31,389 nt of DNA from Hemicentrotus pulcherrimus (lineage: Eukaryota > Echinodermata > Echinoidea > Camarodonta > Strongylocentrotidae): the NCBI GenBank assembly GCA_003118195.1, contig BEXV01000568.1, positions 7,327 through 38,715 of the forward strand, written 5' to 3'. Below the pieces are notes generated by a model that saw only the letters and a list, made by a program, of their open reading frames with translations, did not search any database and was not told the origin of the DNA. Below are positions 1 to 11,547 of this stretch, piece by piece; position 1 is the first letter of the stretch, and every line of letters starts with the position of its first letter. The translations under genes and the position numbers were made by a program.

Positions 1-351
1 CCCCCCCCCCCCAAAAAAAAATATTTGAAGTGATTTTGATCTTGAACAATAAAGCATTATGGTATTCATTATATGAATGCCATTATTCTGTGCTATTAAG
101 TCTTTATCTGCTGGGATCAAAATCCAAGGTTGATTCATGGCTTAGAGAGTATGTTACATTATTTTGACAAAAATAGACTATGACCCTCAACTGTTCTGTT
201 ACTTCCGTGTTTTACTTTAGTCAATCAATGTGGAATTTGTGTTATTAATTACAATCTTTGTAGAGATTAGTGTCAGAGGTTGAAGTTTGTTTTTGTTTGT
301 AATGCAGATCTATTCTAAAAACAAAGTTTGTCTGTGATTGACTTCACATAG
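1..351. other. Upstream/intron sequence of the cathepsin A-like gene
   Basis: AT-rich sequence beginning with a poly-C then poly-A tract (1-21), which may be a contig edge or low-complexity artefact. The end is an intron 3' end (acceptor at 350-351). I found no convincing exon with a start codon in phase with the exon at 352. Confidence 0.5.
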
Positions 352-2249
352 GTTACAAAGTTCCTGTGTTGTTGGTTCTCCTGTCCTTGTGGTCTTCTGC
401 TCTTGGGGCCCAGAAGGCAGACTTGATCACTAACCTACCTGGTCTAGCCAAACAGCCTAGCTTCAACCAGTATTCAGGCTACCTCAAAGGCACTGGCAAT
501 CATATGCTGCACTACTGGTAGGAAGCATTTTAAATTGAGTATCAAGATCTTTGTCAGAATAAAGTTAACATCTTTTTATATATGCCAGATTAGCACCATG
601 TTAAATGTTGTCATAAATGAACTTTCAAGAGTGAATTTAACATCTAAATTTAAATATATAGATTTCACTTGGAAATTACCTGTTAAGTTTCAGGAAGACA
701 AACATAAAACTTTCAAGTCCAAGCACAGCATTCAAAATAATGTTCAACACTCAAAGTCTTGGGTGAAATTTTCATCACCTGGCATAGAAGAAGTTAACTA
801 AATGGATAAGCTTCCATTTTTTAATATTAATCTCATGAAGCTGTAAATGATTAACTCTTGAAACTACTTGAGTACATCCTTGATGAATGTGAAAACTTTC
901 TGGAAACTAAGTCATAAGTTTCGAAAATAATATCGCATGTGATATTCGTTTGTCTCGCAATGTGGTCAATAAGGAATCTAAAAGAAACATGACGTTTCAT
1001 AAGCTATCTGCAACACTTCGTCCGATGATAAAAACTAATGCAAACAAGGGTCTTTCATACTTTACGGGAGAACCGGCGGAGCGGTCTATAATTCGATCGA
1101 TAAATGGAACAATAACGCACATTGCCTAAGTCATAAGTCATCAACATTTGTAAAAGCTAATTAATTTCTTTCAGAGCACTATAGAAGATAAGATTCCACT
1201 CATTTGATGATATTCACAATCACTCTGAGTTAGATCTTAAATCTATGGCTTACACTATTTGGAAAGATAACCATCAATTCACAATTTTCTTCTTATGATA
1301 AGGTATGTGGAGTCTGAACACAGCCCTACCAAAGATCCTCTGATTGTATGGTTAGGCGATGGACCAGGATGTAGCGCACTCTATAGCATATTGGCAGGGA
1401 ATGGTCCGTACCTCGTCAAAGAAAATGGATTAGATCTGGATTACAATGACAACAGCTGGAATAAGGTGATTATCACTTCTGTTACTGTCATTCACAGACA
1501 TTTAAGGGCAAAGTCAGCCCTTGGTCAAGTCCTCTCAGAAGTAGATATGTTTATGAATTTGGCCTTAAAGAAGAAGAAGATATTCAAAGTAACTCAATTT
1601 TTGTTTGGGTTTGATGATTTTATTATTTACTTGACTGCTAAGAAAGCATGTTTCTGCTTGTAAGTAAGCAACCAGGGGACCAACGGCTTAGAAGTCCTTT
1701 CAGATGGACTCGAAAATGAGGAATAATGCTTTACCAAAGGGCACAAGTGCATCGACTTAGTTTCAAACCCGGGACCTCCGGTTACATCACCACCACTCTA
1801 CCACTGAGCCATCGCGTCTCCTTTGTGTCTCCTTCCTATGTTAATTGTTTCTTTGTTTGTCTTTATGATTCTACAGTTTGCCAATATCTTGTACATAGAA
1901 TCACCTGCAGGTGTAGGATTCTCCTATTCTACCGATGGACTAACTAAGTCTGATGATAACCAGGTGAGACACAGTCGTGTTGTATAGGGGATTGGGACAT
2001 CCACATAGATAAATTGTAACCGACATTGATTTAGTGTAGAATGTTTAAACAGATTTATGATGCACATATGTCCAAGATGTGCTTACCTTGTAACCACTAG
2101 GGGAAAAGTGGGATAGAAGAGGCATCTCACACACTTGGAAATAGATGGAGTAAAGAAGGAGAGAGGGATACAAAAAGGATGGAAAATTGAAAATGAGTAC
2201 ACAGGGAGTGAACTGTGAATTGCAGGATAGATACAGTAGGAAAGAAAGT

Positions 2250-2290
<41 letters not shown>

Positions 2291-5200
2291 AGAGAGGGAT
2301 AGAGAGAGAGGGAGAGGGAGAGAGAAAAGGGATGTGTGCAAGAGGTTTTTTGATTGATATATAGATGAGGACACTGAAAATATTCGTAATTTTCTTTTCT
2401 TTCCCAGGTGACCAGCGACCATGTAGCCGCTCTGCAGTTTTTCTTAACTGAGTTTCCTGAAGTAGTTAGTCTTCCCATGTACATCATGGGGGAGGGGTAC
2501 GGGGGTGTGTATGCTCCCCTCCTGGCACTCAAGATACAACAGACAACTAACATTACTACTCTTAAGGTAAACTATACTGATGTGCTTATCTACTTTCAGC
2601 TGTGTATGTATTTTCTTCTTTGCGATGTATTTAGGTAATAGTAAACAAGAGGACATAATTATAAAAAGTGTAAGTCATTGAGAGTATATTGTTTTACCTC
2701 CAGATTTAAAATGTACATTGGATAACTCATTTTGAATCTGCTGTGTATACTATTTCTTTTAAAATAAGAAGAGCATTATAAGTGAAAATGTTTAGATAGG
2801 TTATGTAATATTAATGATAATGATAATAATAATTGTATTATTGGATGTTTTATAGTGCTCATATTTATCATAAAGTGTGTTTAAGATGCTGTAATATTGT
2901 CTTACTCCAGCCAGGGAACTCAAATGTAAAAACAAATGTAAAACATTTGATGTAAGCAGAAAAGTTGAGGTTCAAGTGAAAATATATTTGAGGTCATCCA
3001 GAAGTTATTTTTGCATATCATTCTTATCATTCTAATGTTTGAGTAATTATTTGTTTAAGAGTAAGCATACCATACAAAGGTCATTGCAAGATGGAATTAA
3101 TTGGTATGTTGCATTTTACAGGGCTTTGCTGTTGGTAATGGGATGAGCAGTGAAGAGCAATTGGCAAACTCGCTGATCTACTTTACATACTACAGAGGTA
3201 TCATTGGTGACCAGTAAGTTACTCTCCTGATGCTCGATCAAAAGAAACATATTTTGACATTCTCACTTGCTTTATATGTTATGCATGGACTGTGCTGTCA
3301 TGGAATGCGATGGAAAATAGGGCAGGGAAGATGACATTTTCTTGCTTGTCCTTGTTCTTATTGTCAAAATTATGTCCATGGAATACACAATGCCTTTCTT
3401 CGTGTATTGATTTTGTGGGATTGAAGGTCCTGAAACATAAACTATGATATTATCATTTTTCTTCTTCTATATTTTGTTCCAGATTGTGGAGCACCCTACA
3501 ACTTACTTGTTGTGTTAGTGGAAAGTGTAATTTCTACAATTCCTCGGTTGCAGCCTGCACTGTTGCTGTAAGTAAATAGTACAACTCAAATTTTCAAGAT
3601 TTCTACCAAGTAGAACAAATGTGTATTTCATGAAACTGCCCACCAGTAGCAATTTCTCCATGCTTTTACCACAACTTGATATTATAGGGATCAGTGTACA
3701 TTCATGGATCTTAAAAATGACAGGCTTCTCCTTTATACAAGTCTAGTGCATCGCTTGAAGTAACAGTGAAGCACTGAGCGCTGCAAGATGCACCAATTTG
3801 CCAAGCAAAGGATGTCGATTTTTCAAAATTCTTTAAAATTTATGTGTGCATGCTGTTGGAAACACAACATGAATGAACAAGATGATTTGATACATCATGA
3901 AGCTTTTTATCATGCAGTCATCAGAATAAATCACAAGAATACAAAATAAAAGCTTCAGTTTGTCTGCATGTATTCAACACTATTCTACAACTTAAATTTT
4001 GTTGGCGTGTGTACAGTATTCAATGATTATTCATGCTCTTTTTACATGAAAACTTGAACCGATTTCTCTCTTTGTCTATGCACAGGTCGACAAGGCACTG
4101 ATGAATGTCGACTCAATCGGCCTGAATCCTTACAATATTCTCGCTGACTGTGTTGGGGAAGCCTCACCACCTGGGGGTGCTCTCCAGAAAGATGGCTATG
4201 TGCACTATGGAGCCAGTCCCTCTGATGTCTTCAGATATAGCAAATACGCACAGTCAAGGCAAATGGTGTGTTGGATGTATTGTTGAGAAATCCTTTAGTT
4301 AGGATACAGATGTTTTCTCAGAGTCAGTGTTATGGTTGTTGTTGTTGAGATGGAATAAATTGTACACTGTTGCCCATGAGGTTGGAATAATCTTTATCTT
4401 ATTCCATTATTGGTGTATTCGTTAAAGATATAGTTTATATCTTCTCAGAATTTTGTTGATCAGTTTCTGTGACTCTTTAGATTGACATACCTGCCAACCT
4501 TTACAAATAATCCGGAATATTCTGTTTTTTCAAAATTTTGATTTTGATTTTGATTTTTCTTTTTGTCTTCTCCCCCCCCCCCCTTGTGCTAAAGCCAAAT
4601 TAAGCTTGTTTAATATCATGTGCTGCGATTTGAGAGTTCACGTATTGTGTGCGTTGAATGGCTGAATGATTGTATTCGCCTTTTGCAATAGATTTATCGC
4701 GTATTGCCAATTACACTGCAAGTGCGATTTCATATTTTTGAAGGCATACCGTGCTAAAAATTCCAAATTCTTATTTTCAAATTTTGGCAGGTAATGGATT
4801 GATGAATAAAGTTTATCTGTCGAGAATAAATCAAATTGTCATAATCATGTCATGAAAAGAGGTATGAAAAGAGGTTGAAAAACATATTCCGATTTAACAG
4901 GTAACAGTGTACATGTAGATCATGTTTCAGTACATAATACTCAAATGGCTTCTTAGAATACAAATATTTATTCCTCTTTCTTTCAATTTCTCCTTTTCTA
5001 CTTCTGCTCTCGTTTAGTCTTCCTGTATCTACTAATGTTCCTTGTTTGAAGTTTACATGTATTGTTGGAGATTATTGTTTCAATACTGAGGTCAGTGAGG
5101 AAAAATATTGGGAGTTCAATTTCTAACAAAGGTTAATAAGTTGTCAATATTTCCTTCTCTGTTTTATCTTTCCTTTGTGGCCACGCCCAGTTACTCCATA

Positions 5201-8012
5201 AGCGACCCAGTCATAAGATGAAGCAGGATATACAGTGTGTGAATACAAGTCTAGTGACTGGTTACTTGAGTAGCCCCTATGTAAGAGAAGCCCTTCACAT
5301 CAATGGGAGCAGACCAGCATGGCAAGTGTGCAAGTAAGTACTATCCCATGTTTATACTTAGGTAATCAATGATTGTATACAAGCTTGCAGTTTATTTCTG
5401 TTCATTAATTTAACATGATTGTGATACTTTCAATGTTTTCACTTTTCTGGATGGTATTAGCATACAACGTTTAAAAAGCTCCATGAAGTATTTTGTTTAT
5501 ATATGTGACTGAGAACAACTTTATTACATATAACATGCCAGTTAATCATATCCTATTTATAGTGCTGAAGTTGCTCAGAATTACACCAAGTTATACCCAG
5601 ATCTGACATCGACCTACATAGCACTCCAACAAACCTATGTATGTATCATTTAATTCACTTCAATTTAATTATTGTGTAGAGACAAGATAATTGTTTGCTT
5701 GTTAGGTGTCTTGTATGATCGGGATCATGGCTTTTAATCCACTTCTGGCTTTTGTTATTTATAATATGCTTGCACCATTGTTGCCAATCAGCCTATTGAT
5801 CAAGTGTACATGCAATTCTACATGGACATGATGCAATGCCATAATGTTCATTTCATGATAAAAACCGATTACAAATATCCACCATATTATACTAAATGTA
5901 TATGAATATAGTGTCGAATGAAGAGGTGTTGCATCGAGCTCAAGAAAAGCGGGTGCTGATTCAAACAATTAGAGAGAGACAGAAGAAATGGCTTGGACAC
6001 ATAATGCGGCATGATGAGGGTTTGATGCTCAGAGTCATAGAAGGTCGAATCCATGGAAAGAAGAAGAGGGGAAGACCTTGTAAAGGCTTTCTAGATGATG
6101 TAATCACACAATGTGGAGCAACATGGTATGAAACGATGAAACGGATGGCTCAAGACTGAGAAACTTGGAGAGACACTTGATATAAAATTTTGATTGGGTC
6201 ACTGAACCTGCCATAAACTGACATCACTATTAATGATGATATGAAAATTAGTAATCATTATTGTCACCCTGAAATGGGTTGTATGAAGATTAGAATGTCT
6301 TTTCTTGTTTGACTTTAATGAAATGGAGAATATTTTGGGTATTGCATGTATGTTATTAACATTTTTCTCTTCCTGTATTGTTTTCATGCTAGTTTGAGTG
6401 CTGTTCATTGCTTGATCATGTGAACTTGAACATTCTAATCTTGTAATCATCATACTTTTTATACATGTGTATATTCTGTGGGCCCAAAAGAAAACTCTGA
6501 ATAGTTTCATGATGGGTTCAAATTTTCCACCATTCCATGTATAATACTCATAAGGAACTTTCAGCCATGGATGTCTGCATGGTCTTACAAATATGGATTG
6601 TGTACATTGTGTTTGAAGATGTAAAAAGAATGAAATAGAATAGCTTAGAAAACACTTTGAGTATGCAAATCTGGTTTGAAATAGCAAAATATCTTCTCTC
6701 CCCTGCACAGAAATATCGCATCCTAGTGTACAATGGCGATGTAGATGCTATGAGTAACTGTCTTGGAGATGAGTGGTTTGTAGATGCCCTAGGTTTAGAG
6801 GAGGAGGTCCAATGGAGAACATGGCTCTACAGCGATGGTTCTCTCCAGATTGCAGGATTCGTCAAGGAGTATGACCGTGTTGCCTTTGCCACAGTCAAGG
6901 TATGTTTGGAGGGATAGTTTTGAGGGATTATATGAGACTGGTGGAACAATCATGTTGAACGACATGTACGAAGTTGTCCAGAACATCTATGGCTCAAGAA
7001 AATGGTCCTCTCAAGGATATTTTGGGATTGAGGCACCAGTAATCTAAAAGTGCAATATCAAAATGGCATACAAATTGGATGTTAACAGTACAGTACGTCT
7101 GAGAATACATAACAGATTCTAGTGGTCAAATAACCGGGAGAGCTAACTCTGATATGGAGATGAGTAACCGGCAGAAGTTATGTCAGCTGGCCACATTCCC
7201 TTTGTTAAATATATCATGGGTGATCTGACCTTTGCCCCTGGCTTCAGCAACATTTGCTGTGAGGTAGTTTTATTCATCAAAAATACAGGGTTAGGGTTGT
7301 ACTTCAGTGTAATGTTCAGTTTAGGGTTGTGTTACATGTTGGTGATCAGGCACGTAGCCAGAGTTTGTCGGTTGAGGGGGCACATACATGTAAGCGATCG
7401 AGTTCAAAAAAGTTCAACCGATCCTGGAAAGTGGCTACGTGCCTGTAGGTACCGGTAATAGTGTTTGGACCAGGGTTGCGGTTAGGAATTTGGTTATTAA
7501 ATGTAAACAAAAATGAAAGCAGATAGGTGAAGCATTTGTAGATGTTGAAACTACACAGTGCCCTATTCAATGATATTGCACTATACTGTATTTGGAGTAG
7601 GTAGACTATCAACCAACTGTTGCTATCTTTTGAGGGATATGTCTATTAATGTATTGAGAGCAAGAAAATCCTATTCAGCCTTTAGGACAGGCTAGAGCTC
7701 TATCACTTTGGGATCGGTTAGTCTAAATGCAGAGTAAAAGGCCCTCCATGTTCATTAATTCTGAGGATATTTGAGGTCACTTTTTGAATAGTCTTAGTAC
7801 TAGTGGGTTTATTGGACTTTAAAGCCTTTTCCTGGAATTTGACAAAGATTTTGAATTAGAAATATTGTTGTATGTCTATATATCTGATGAAGTGGCATTC
7901 TTTTTATCTCATTCATTTTTCTTTACAGGGAGCAGGTCATATGACAGCAGGTGACAAGCCTATAGCAACTGCTCAACTTATTAGTAACTTTGTGGGTGAC
8001 AAACCATTCTAG
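352..8012 (+). CDS. CTSA-like: Cathepsin A-like serine carboxypeptidase (S10 family), catalytic Ser replaced; 5' exon missing
   Basis: Exons read by splice signals, phase and family similarity: 352-517, 1303-1465, 1877-1963, 2408-2566, 3122-3213, 3483-3567, 4086-4265, 5191-5333, 5563-5638, 6711-6899, 7929-8012 (TAG at 8010). They join in one frame into about 473 residues; human cathepsin A is about 480. A signal peptide core ([17 protein letters not shown]) opens the visible part. The first exon starts in phase 1 with no in-frame ATG and a TGA just upstream, so the start exon lies elsewhere. The family cleaves C-terminal residues in lysosomes; in mammals it also protects beta-galactosidase and neuraminidase 1. 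The eight disulfide cysteines are present (GPGC, CC-x4-C, AAC, ADC, QC, VC), with several N-glycosylation sequons. Catalytic Asp (GDVDAMSN) and His (GAGHM) are kept, but GESYAG reads GEGYGG and WLNGGPG reads WLGDGPG. Probably an intact pseudoenzyme gene rather than a pseudogene. Confidence 0.93.
907..1138 (-). mobile_element. Short retroelement-like insertion with 13-bp target-site duplication
   Basis: CTAAGTCATAAGT occurs at 907-919 and again at 1126-1138, bracketing a 206-bp insert. A perfect 13-bp direct repeat of this kind is typical of target-primed retrotransposition. The left 75 bp of the insert (tcgaaaataatatcgc... through caatgtggtcaataagg) recur at 16697 and 21128, so this is a dispersed family. 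Read on the minus strand, the shared part would be the 3' end, as expected for 5'-truncated copies. No coding capacity was seen. It lies in an intron of the cathepsin A-like gene. Confidence 0.6.
1661..1821 (-). mobile_element. tRNA-derived SINE
   Basis: On the minus strand a tRNA-like head starts at about 1821 with a box A match TGGCTCAGTGGTAGAG (1796-1811) and a box B-like GGTTTGAAACT (1759-1769), preceded by GGTCCCGG. A non-tRNA body runs to about 1661 (ending near GTTGGTCCCCTGGTTGC). The internal Pol III promoter boxes plus an unrelated body fit a SINE. It sits in the intron just before the exon at 1877. No clear target-site duplication was found. Confidence 0.6.
2252..2320 (+). repeat. 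(GA)n microsatellite
   Basis: Near-pure GA dinucleotide run with a few G interruptions, in the intron upstream of the exon at 2408. Its reverse complement creates the Ser/Leu-rich open frames seen on the other strand. Confidence 0.95.
2408..2566 (+). CDS. CTSA-like: Exon of the cathepsin A-like gene carrying the changed nucleophile motif
   Basis: A 53-codon, phase 0-0 exon with acceptor tttcccag and donor AAG/gtaaac. It encodes [12 protein letters not shown], then [15 protein letters not shown]. In the family the motif is G-E-S-Y-A-G, with Ser as the nucleophile. Here the codon at 2495-2497 is GGG (Gly). Going from any Ser codon to GGG takes at least two base changes, so a single sequencing error would not explain it. 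The Glu and Tyr around it, which help bind substrate and form the oxyanion hole, remain. The exon ends in ...TTNITTLK with an N-glycosylation sequon. Confidence 0.92.
5896..6180 (+). mobile_element. RTE-type LINE 3' fragment (ORF2 C-terminus)
   Basis: An open frame encodes [57 protein letters not shown] and ends in MKRMAQD-stop. This order (SNEEVL, R-x-L-WLGHI-R, EGR-GK-RGRP, WLDD/FLDD, AQDR) is the well-known C-terminal tail of RTE-like non-LTR retrotransposon ORF2 proteins and their relatives. Only about 85 residues remain, with no reverse transcriptase or endonuclease. It lies in sense orientation in the intron between exons 5563-5638 and 6711-6899, and has no role in the host gene. Confidence 0.75.
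7347..7445. mobile_element. 99-bp foldback/MITE-like element
   Basis: CAGGCACGTAGCCA at 7347-7360 is the exact reverse complement of TGGCTACGTGCCTG at 7432-7445. The inside has a G-run and further weak complementarity (GTCGGTTGAG / TTCAACCGATC). The size and terminal inverted repeats fit a small non-autonomous DNA element in the last intron of the cathepsin A-like gene. No certain target-site duplication. Confidence 0.6.
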
Positions 8013-9040
8013 ATCAGTTCATGCAATGGGAGTTTCTAAAACTCTTTTTTTTTTCGTTCATGTATTTCTTTTCTTAAAAGAATCACATTTTCTTTGATCA
8101 CTAAAATAATTTAATACATTATATTTTGATGATTATTCTTTTTTGTTGTCCAAGACATCCTTTTAATCAATTTATTTCATGACATAAAATTCACTTAAAG
8201 GAGCATAGCTTTACAGATAATGTAAACAGCATAGTAGCTTTCAATCTTAATAATACATTAAAAGTGGTTATTTGTTGAACAAAGTTGAGTAAATCTGAAA
8301 TCCTATAGAAATGTATACCAGCATGATCATTTCCCTAGCAAGATTTATGTGAATTTAATAATTAGGAATATCATTTGAATTGCTACTTTATAGCTTTAGT
8401 GTTTTGTAAATTTCTCTTGTTTTTGTAGTTGCATTCATGCAAATACAATTTTTTTGGTGACTAGGATATTATGATTCTAATTGTTATTGAAATTTGGCTT
8501 CAGTGTTGTGTAGTGGAGAATATATCTACGTTGGTACTTGATAATTTAGTAAGCAATTGAGCAGAAAGTGAAACAGTGGACGAACTAATTCGTGTAGAGA
8601 AGGAAGTGGGGTGACATAATATATGTACACGTACTTAAATGTACGTGTATATTAAGTGCCTTTGTAGGTGATTGTGGCCATGTGCATACTGCATAATAAA
8701 GATCTTGCTCTTGCCCCCAAATTCCATCACCAATTATTCAAATTTCTGCCTCCATATTCCTAATTTTTGGTTGAGTTTTATAAGTAAGATATTACAGGTA
8801 AGCCCTCTTTGCACAGACAGGGACTCTAAGTTGGCCAACTTAGCTTAATTTGGGAGAAACATGGTGCTTTGTTGGGAAGCCCAATGTCTATGCCATTGCT
8901 AATGTTATTTCTTTTATAATTGTTATGAACAGGTTGAATCTTTGTAAATTGGTAACTTAATTTTTACTGCCGTATGTTTACTGCCGAAAAGAAGTTTTAT
9001 TTTTGCTGTATCAGTGCTTTGATCAGTATAATGTAAAAGA
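8013..9040 (+). other. Probable 3' UTR of the cathepsin A-like gene
   Basis: Non-coding AT-rich sequence directly after the TAG stop. AATAAA at 8695-8700, followed by a GT/CT-rich stretch, is a candidate end of transcript. A later AATAAA stands at 10166-10171. Sequence alone does not settle which is used. Confidence 0.5.
8695..8700 (+). terminator. Candidate polyadenylation signal AATAAA
   Basis: Canonical hexamer about 680 bp after the cathepsin A-like stop codon. Others exist further on (for example 10166-10171), so use is uncertain. Confidence 0.35.
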
Positions 9041-9125
9041 ATTTATCTGTAAAGTGCTTAGGCACGTCATTGGATCGGTGTATTGAGCGCTATATTAAAA
9101 AACGGTTTATTATTATGATAAAAAT
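9041..9125 (+). repeat. Solitary LINE/SINE 3' tail fragment
   Basis: Contains TGTAAAGTGCTTAGGCACG, GAGCGCTATATTAAAA and TTATTATTATGAT. The GCGCTATAT core followed by TTATTATT resembles the 3' end of the complete SINE just downstream (GGCGCTATATAAGCACTG, ATTATTATT). Likely a truncated relative. Confidence 0.4.
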
Positions 9126-9365
9126 ACGAAACAGTTTATTACAACTATCAAAATTAATACAAGCCTACAGTAGATTTTTTTTTTTGGCTACCATAGTAAC
9201 AGAAATAGCCAACTCTGTATACATGAATATATGGCTCGTTTATTGTCAGCTGATAGACTTTAAATGTATCGAACAGTACTATATGTAGAAACATTGTAAA
9301 CGAATGTACAAGAACTCTTTACAGGTATTCTTTGTATATTTTGAATTCTGCCATGTGTTCATGTA

Positions 9366-9655
9366 GAGGTGTTGTGGTCGAGTGGATACGTCGCCGGACT
9401 GTCGATCACAAGGTCCGCGGTTCGAGTCCCGCCGCTGCACTAATGTCCTTTGGCAAGACATTGATCTACATTTGCCCCACTCCACCCAGGTGAAGTAAAT
9501 GGGTACCTGGTAGGAATTTATTCCTCGAAACGCAGCGCGCGTAACAGCTGCACTGCTAAAGCCAGGGTAATTATGCTGCATTATTGTAGAGCGCTTAGAG
9601 ACTTCTGACAAAGTAAGTGTTAGGCGCTATATAAGCACTGTAATTATTATTTTGT
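9366..9655 (+). mobile_element. tRNA-derived SINE, near full length
   Basis: The head resembles a tRNA, with box A TGGTCGAGTGG (9375-9385) and box B GGTTCGAGTCC (9419-9429). The body (GGCAAGACATTGATCTACAT, CACCCAGGTGAAGTAAATGG, GGTACCTGGTAGGAATTTAT) is followed by a 3' tail GGCGCTATATAAGCACTGTAATTATTATT. The arrangement of tRNA head, body and A/T-rich tail is that of a Pol III SINE. A diverged second copy of the body is at 16530-16685. It is not a functional tRNA gene: the 3' side of the tRNA runs straight into the SINE body. Confidence 0.75.
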
Positions 9656-11540
9656 AGTATATGCACACAAGACGTGGATACAGTCCCCTTTCTCCTATAC
9701 CATGTTTTGTTATGTACACATATAAAGACATTGCTTTATCATGTGTACACAGATGATATAGTTATTAGTTACATCTTCTTGATTTGCAGTGTGCATGTGA
9801 TGAATGTTTAAGTTCATTTGTTTTCCTCAAAATATTGTATTGTATGTGTAAAACTGCCTTCAGAAATTAGAATGAAAGTATGAAAGGTTCTTTGCAAAAT
9901 TAAATTTTGCCTTCCTGCTTAAAAATGTACTGTAATTTGCATAGATTTAGTATTTGTTATTGGTAAAGTATTTGGGTGCTTTGTACAATCATTCACCTTA
10001 TTCCATATTTTATATGTAATTTTTATATTGTAATGTAGTAATAATTGTATTCTTTGCCTTTCAGTTGTTAAGACTCAAGAAGTTCAGTTTTCTTTGTCAT
10101 TTGCACATTAGACTATTGACCACTCCAAGAGATGAGGTTTAATTGTTGATTACTTTATAAGCAGAAATAAAAATCTATCTTAAGAATATCATGAGTACTA
10201 TACTTTATTCACCTGCGTACATCTCTATAACCTCTTGGCCCTATAAAACTTGTTCTCAATAACAAGTTGCGCATTTCACTTTTGCTCAACAACAAAAATA
10301 CATGGTGGCGAGTTTTGCACACCGCTCATCAAATGCAACAATTTCAGTAGCTTTTTAAAGTTCTTAATACATGTGTACCAAAAACAAGTTTGATGAACCT
10401 GGACCCAGAACAGTGAAACTAGGAATAAATCTTCAAATTGGTCCATTGCAAGTTAGGATAATTTGAAGTATTTCACAAGGGGTGAAGTAGAGTTTGATTT
10501 ATATTTTGCAAGTGTTTTCAAACAATTTTCATTACATGAAATTACTTAAAAAGCATTTACCTTTAAGGGGCTGTAAAATAATGCTATACCACAATACTCC
10601 TTGCCTAAAAACACATTTTCACTTTCCAATCTTTTTTTTTTCTTCACAGGAGCTATCCCTTTATATATAAATGTTTATTTTATATTGTAGAGAGAGAGAG
10701 AGAGGGAGAGGGTGCACAGAACTCATCAAATTGTGCACTATACATTATCACAAATGATAAAATAAATAAAAATTAAGAGAACTAAATGATATTTTCCATA
10801 CAGATGATATAAGTAAATGTAATTAATATCCAAGAGATAAAAAGCAAATACATTGACAATGTATGATATTAAAAAGTTGTGAGTATATAGTGTGGTAAAC
10901 TATGCAATTCCCTGCATACTGATGCTTTGATAGGAGAATGTACAGAGAAAAGAGAGGAGACACAAAAAGTAATTAAAAAACAAACAAAATAATAAAGGCA
11001 AGAAAATAATGTACAAAGGCATTTATTCAAATGGCCAAGGCTATGCCATGGTCTTATATTTTATAGTTCAACTTCACACACACACAGCTTCTGGTATATA
11101 CTGGTACATGGCAGGTGAAAAAGTTACAATTTATACTTTTCTGAATTTGATATAAAATTCATAAAGAAAATATCAAAATCAATGGTATTGGTAGTACAAT
11201 ACTACACACAAAAAATCCTTTGAAGGCTCTAAAAAAGATACCATACATTTTGCAGCTAATTTCAGCCAGTGTAATAAAAGCCTGTATGAGCTATGCACCA
11301 ATTACATTTTTGATAGAGGTACATGGTTAAGAACAAATGGCAAGATCGTTTAAAATACTTGATACCACAGTATATGCAGTGCAATACATTGATAATCAAA
11401 GGGGAAGTCCATCCAGATTTTGAGTTGGTTTTTATAATAGAAACAGGATAATGAGAGAATAAGGTCAATGAACGTTTGAGTAAAGACCAATTAAAAATAA
11501 AGACATTTGAGAATTTTGAAGGTGCGATCAAAACAAATAC
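9656..11540. other. Intergenic, no gene seen
   Basis: AT-rich sequence without credible coding frames. Holds a short GA run near 10690, a candidate poly(A) signal at 10166-10171 and simple-sequence patches. Open frames here are short and lack family features. Confidence 0.5.
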
Positions 11541-11547
11541 AACTTGG

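Noticed and set aside
535..801. 88-residue + strand open frame
   Set aside because: Intronic sequence after the donor at 518; AT-rich, no motifs.
2045..2553. Ser/Leu-rich minus-strand open frames
   Set aside because: They translate the reverse of a (GA)n microsatellite and overlap a well-supported + exon.
352..8012. Calling the carboxypeptidase a pseudogene
   Set aside because: All eleven exons have consistent phase and splice sites, no internal stop, and all disulfide cysteines; loss of the Ser alone points to a pseudoenzyme.
9366..9440. Functional tRNA gene
   Set aside because: Box A and B are good, but the tRNA-like part runs directly into a SINE body with a second copy elsewhere, and the cloverleaf 3' side is not credible.
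9279..9611. 110-residue minus-strand open frame
   Set aside because: Entirely reverse SINE sequence.
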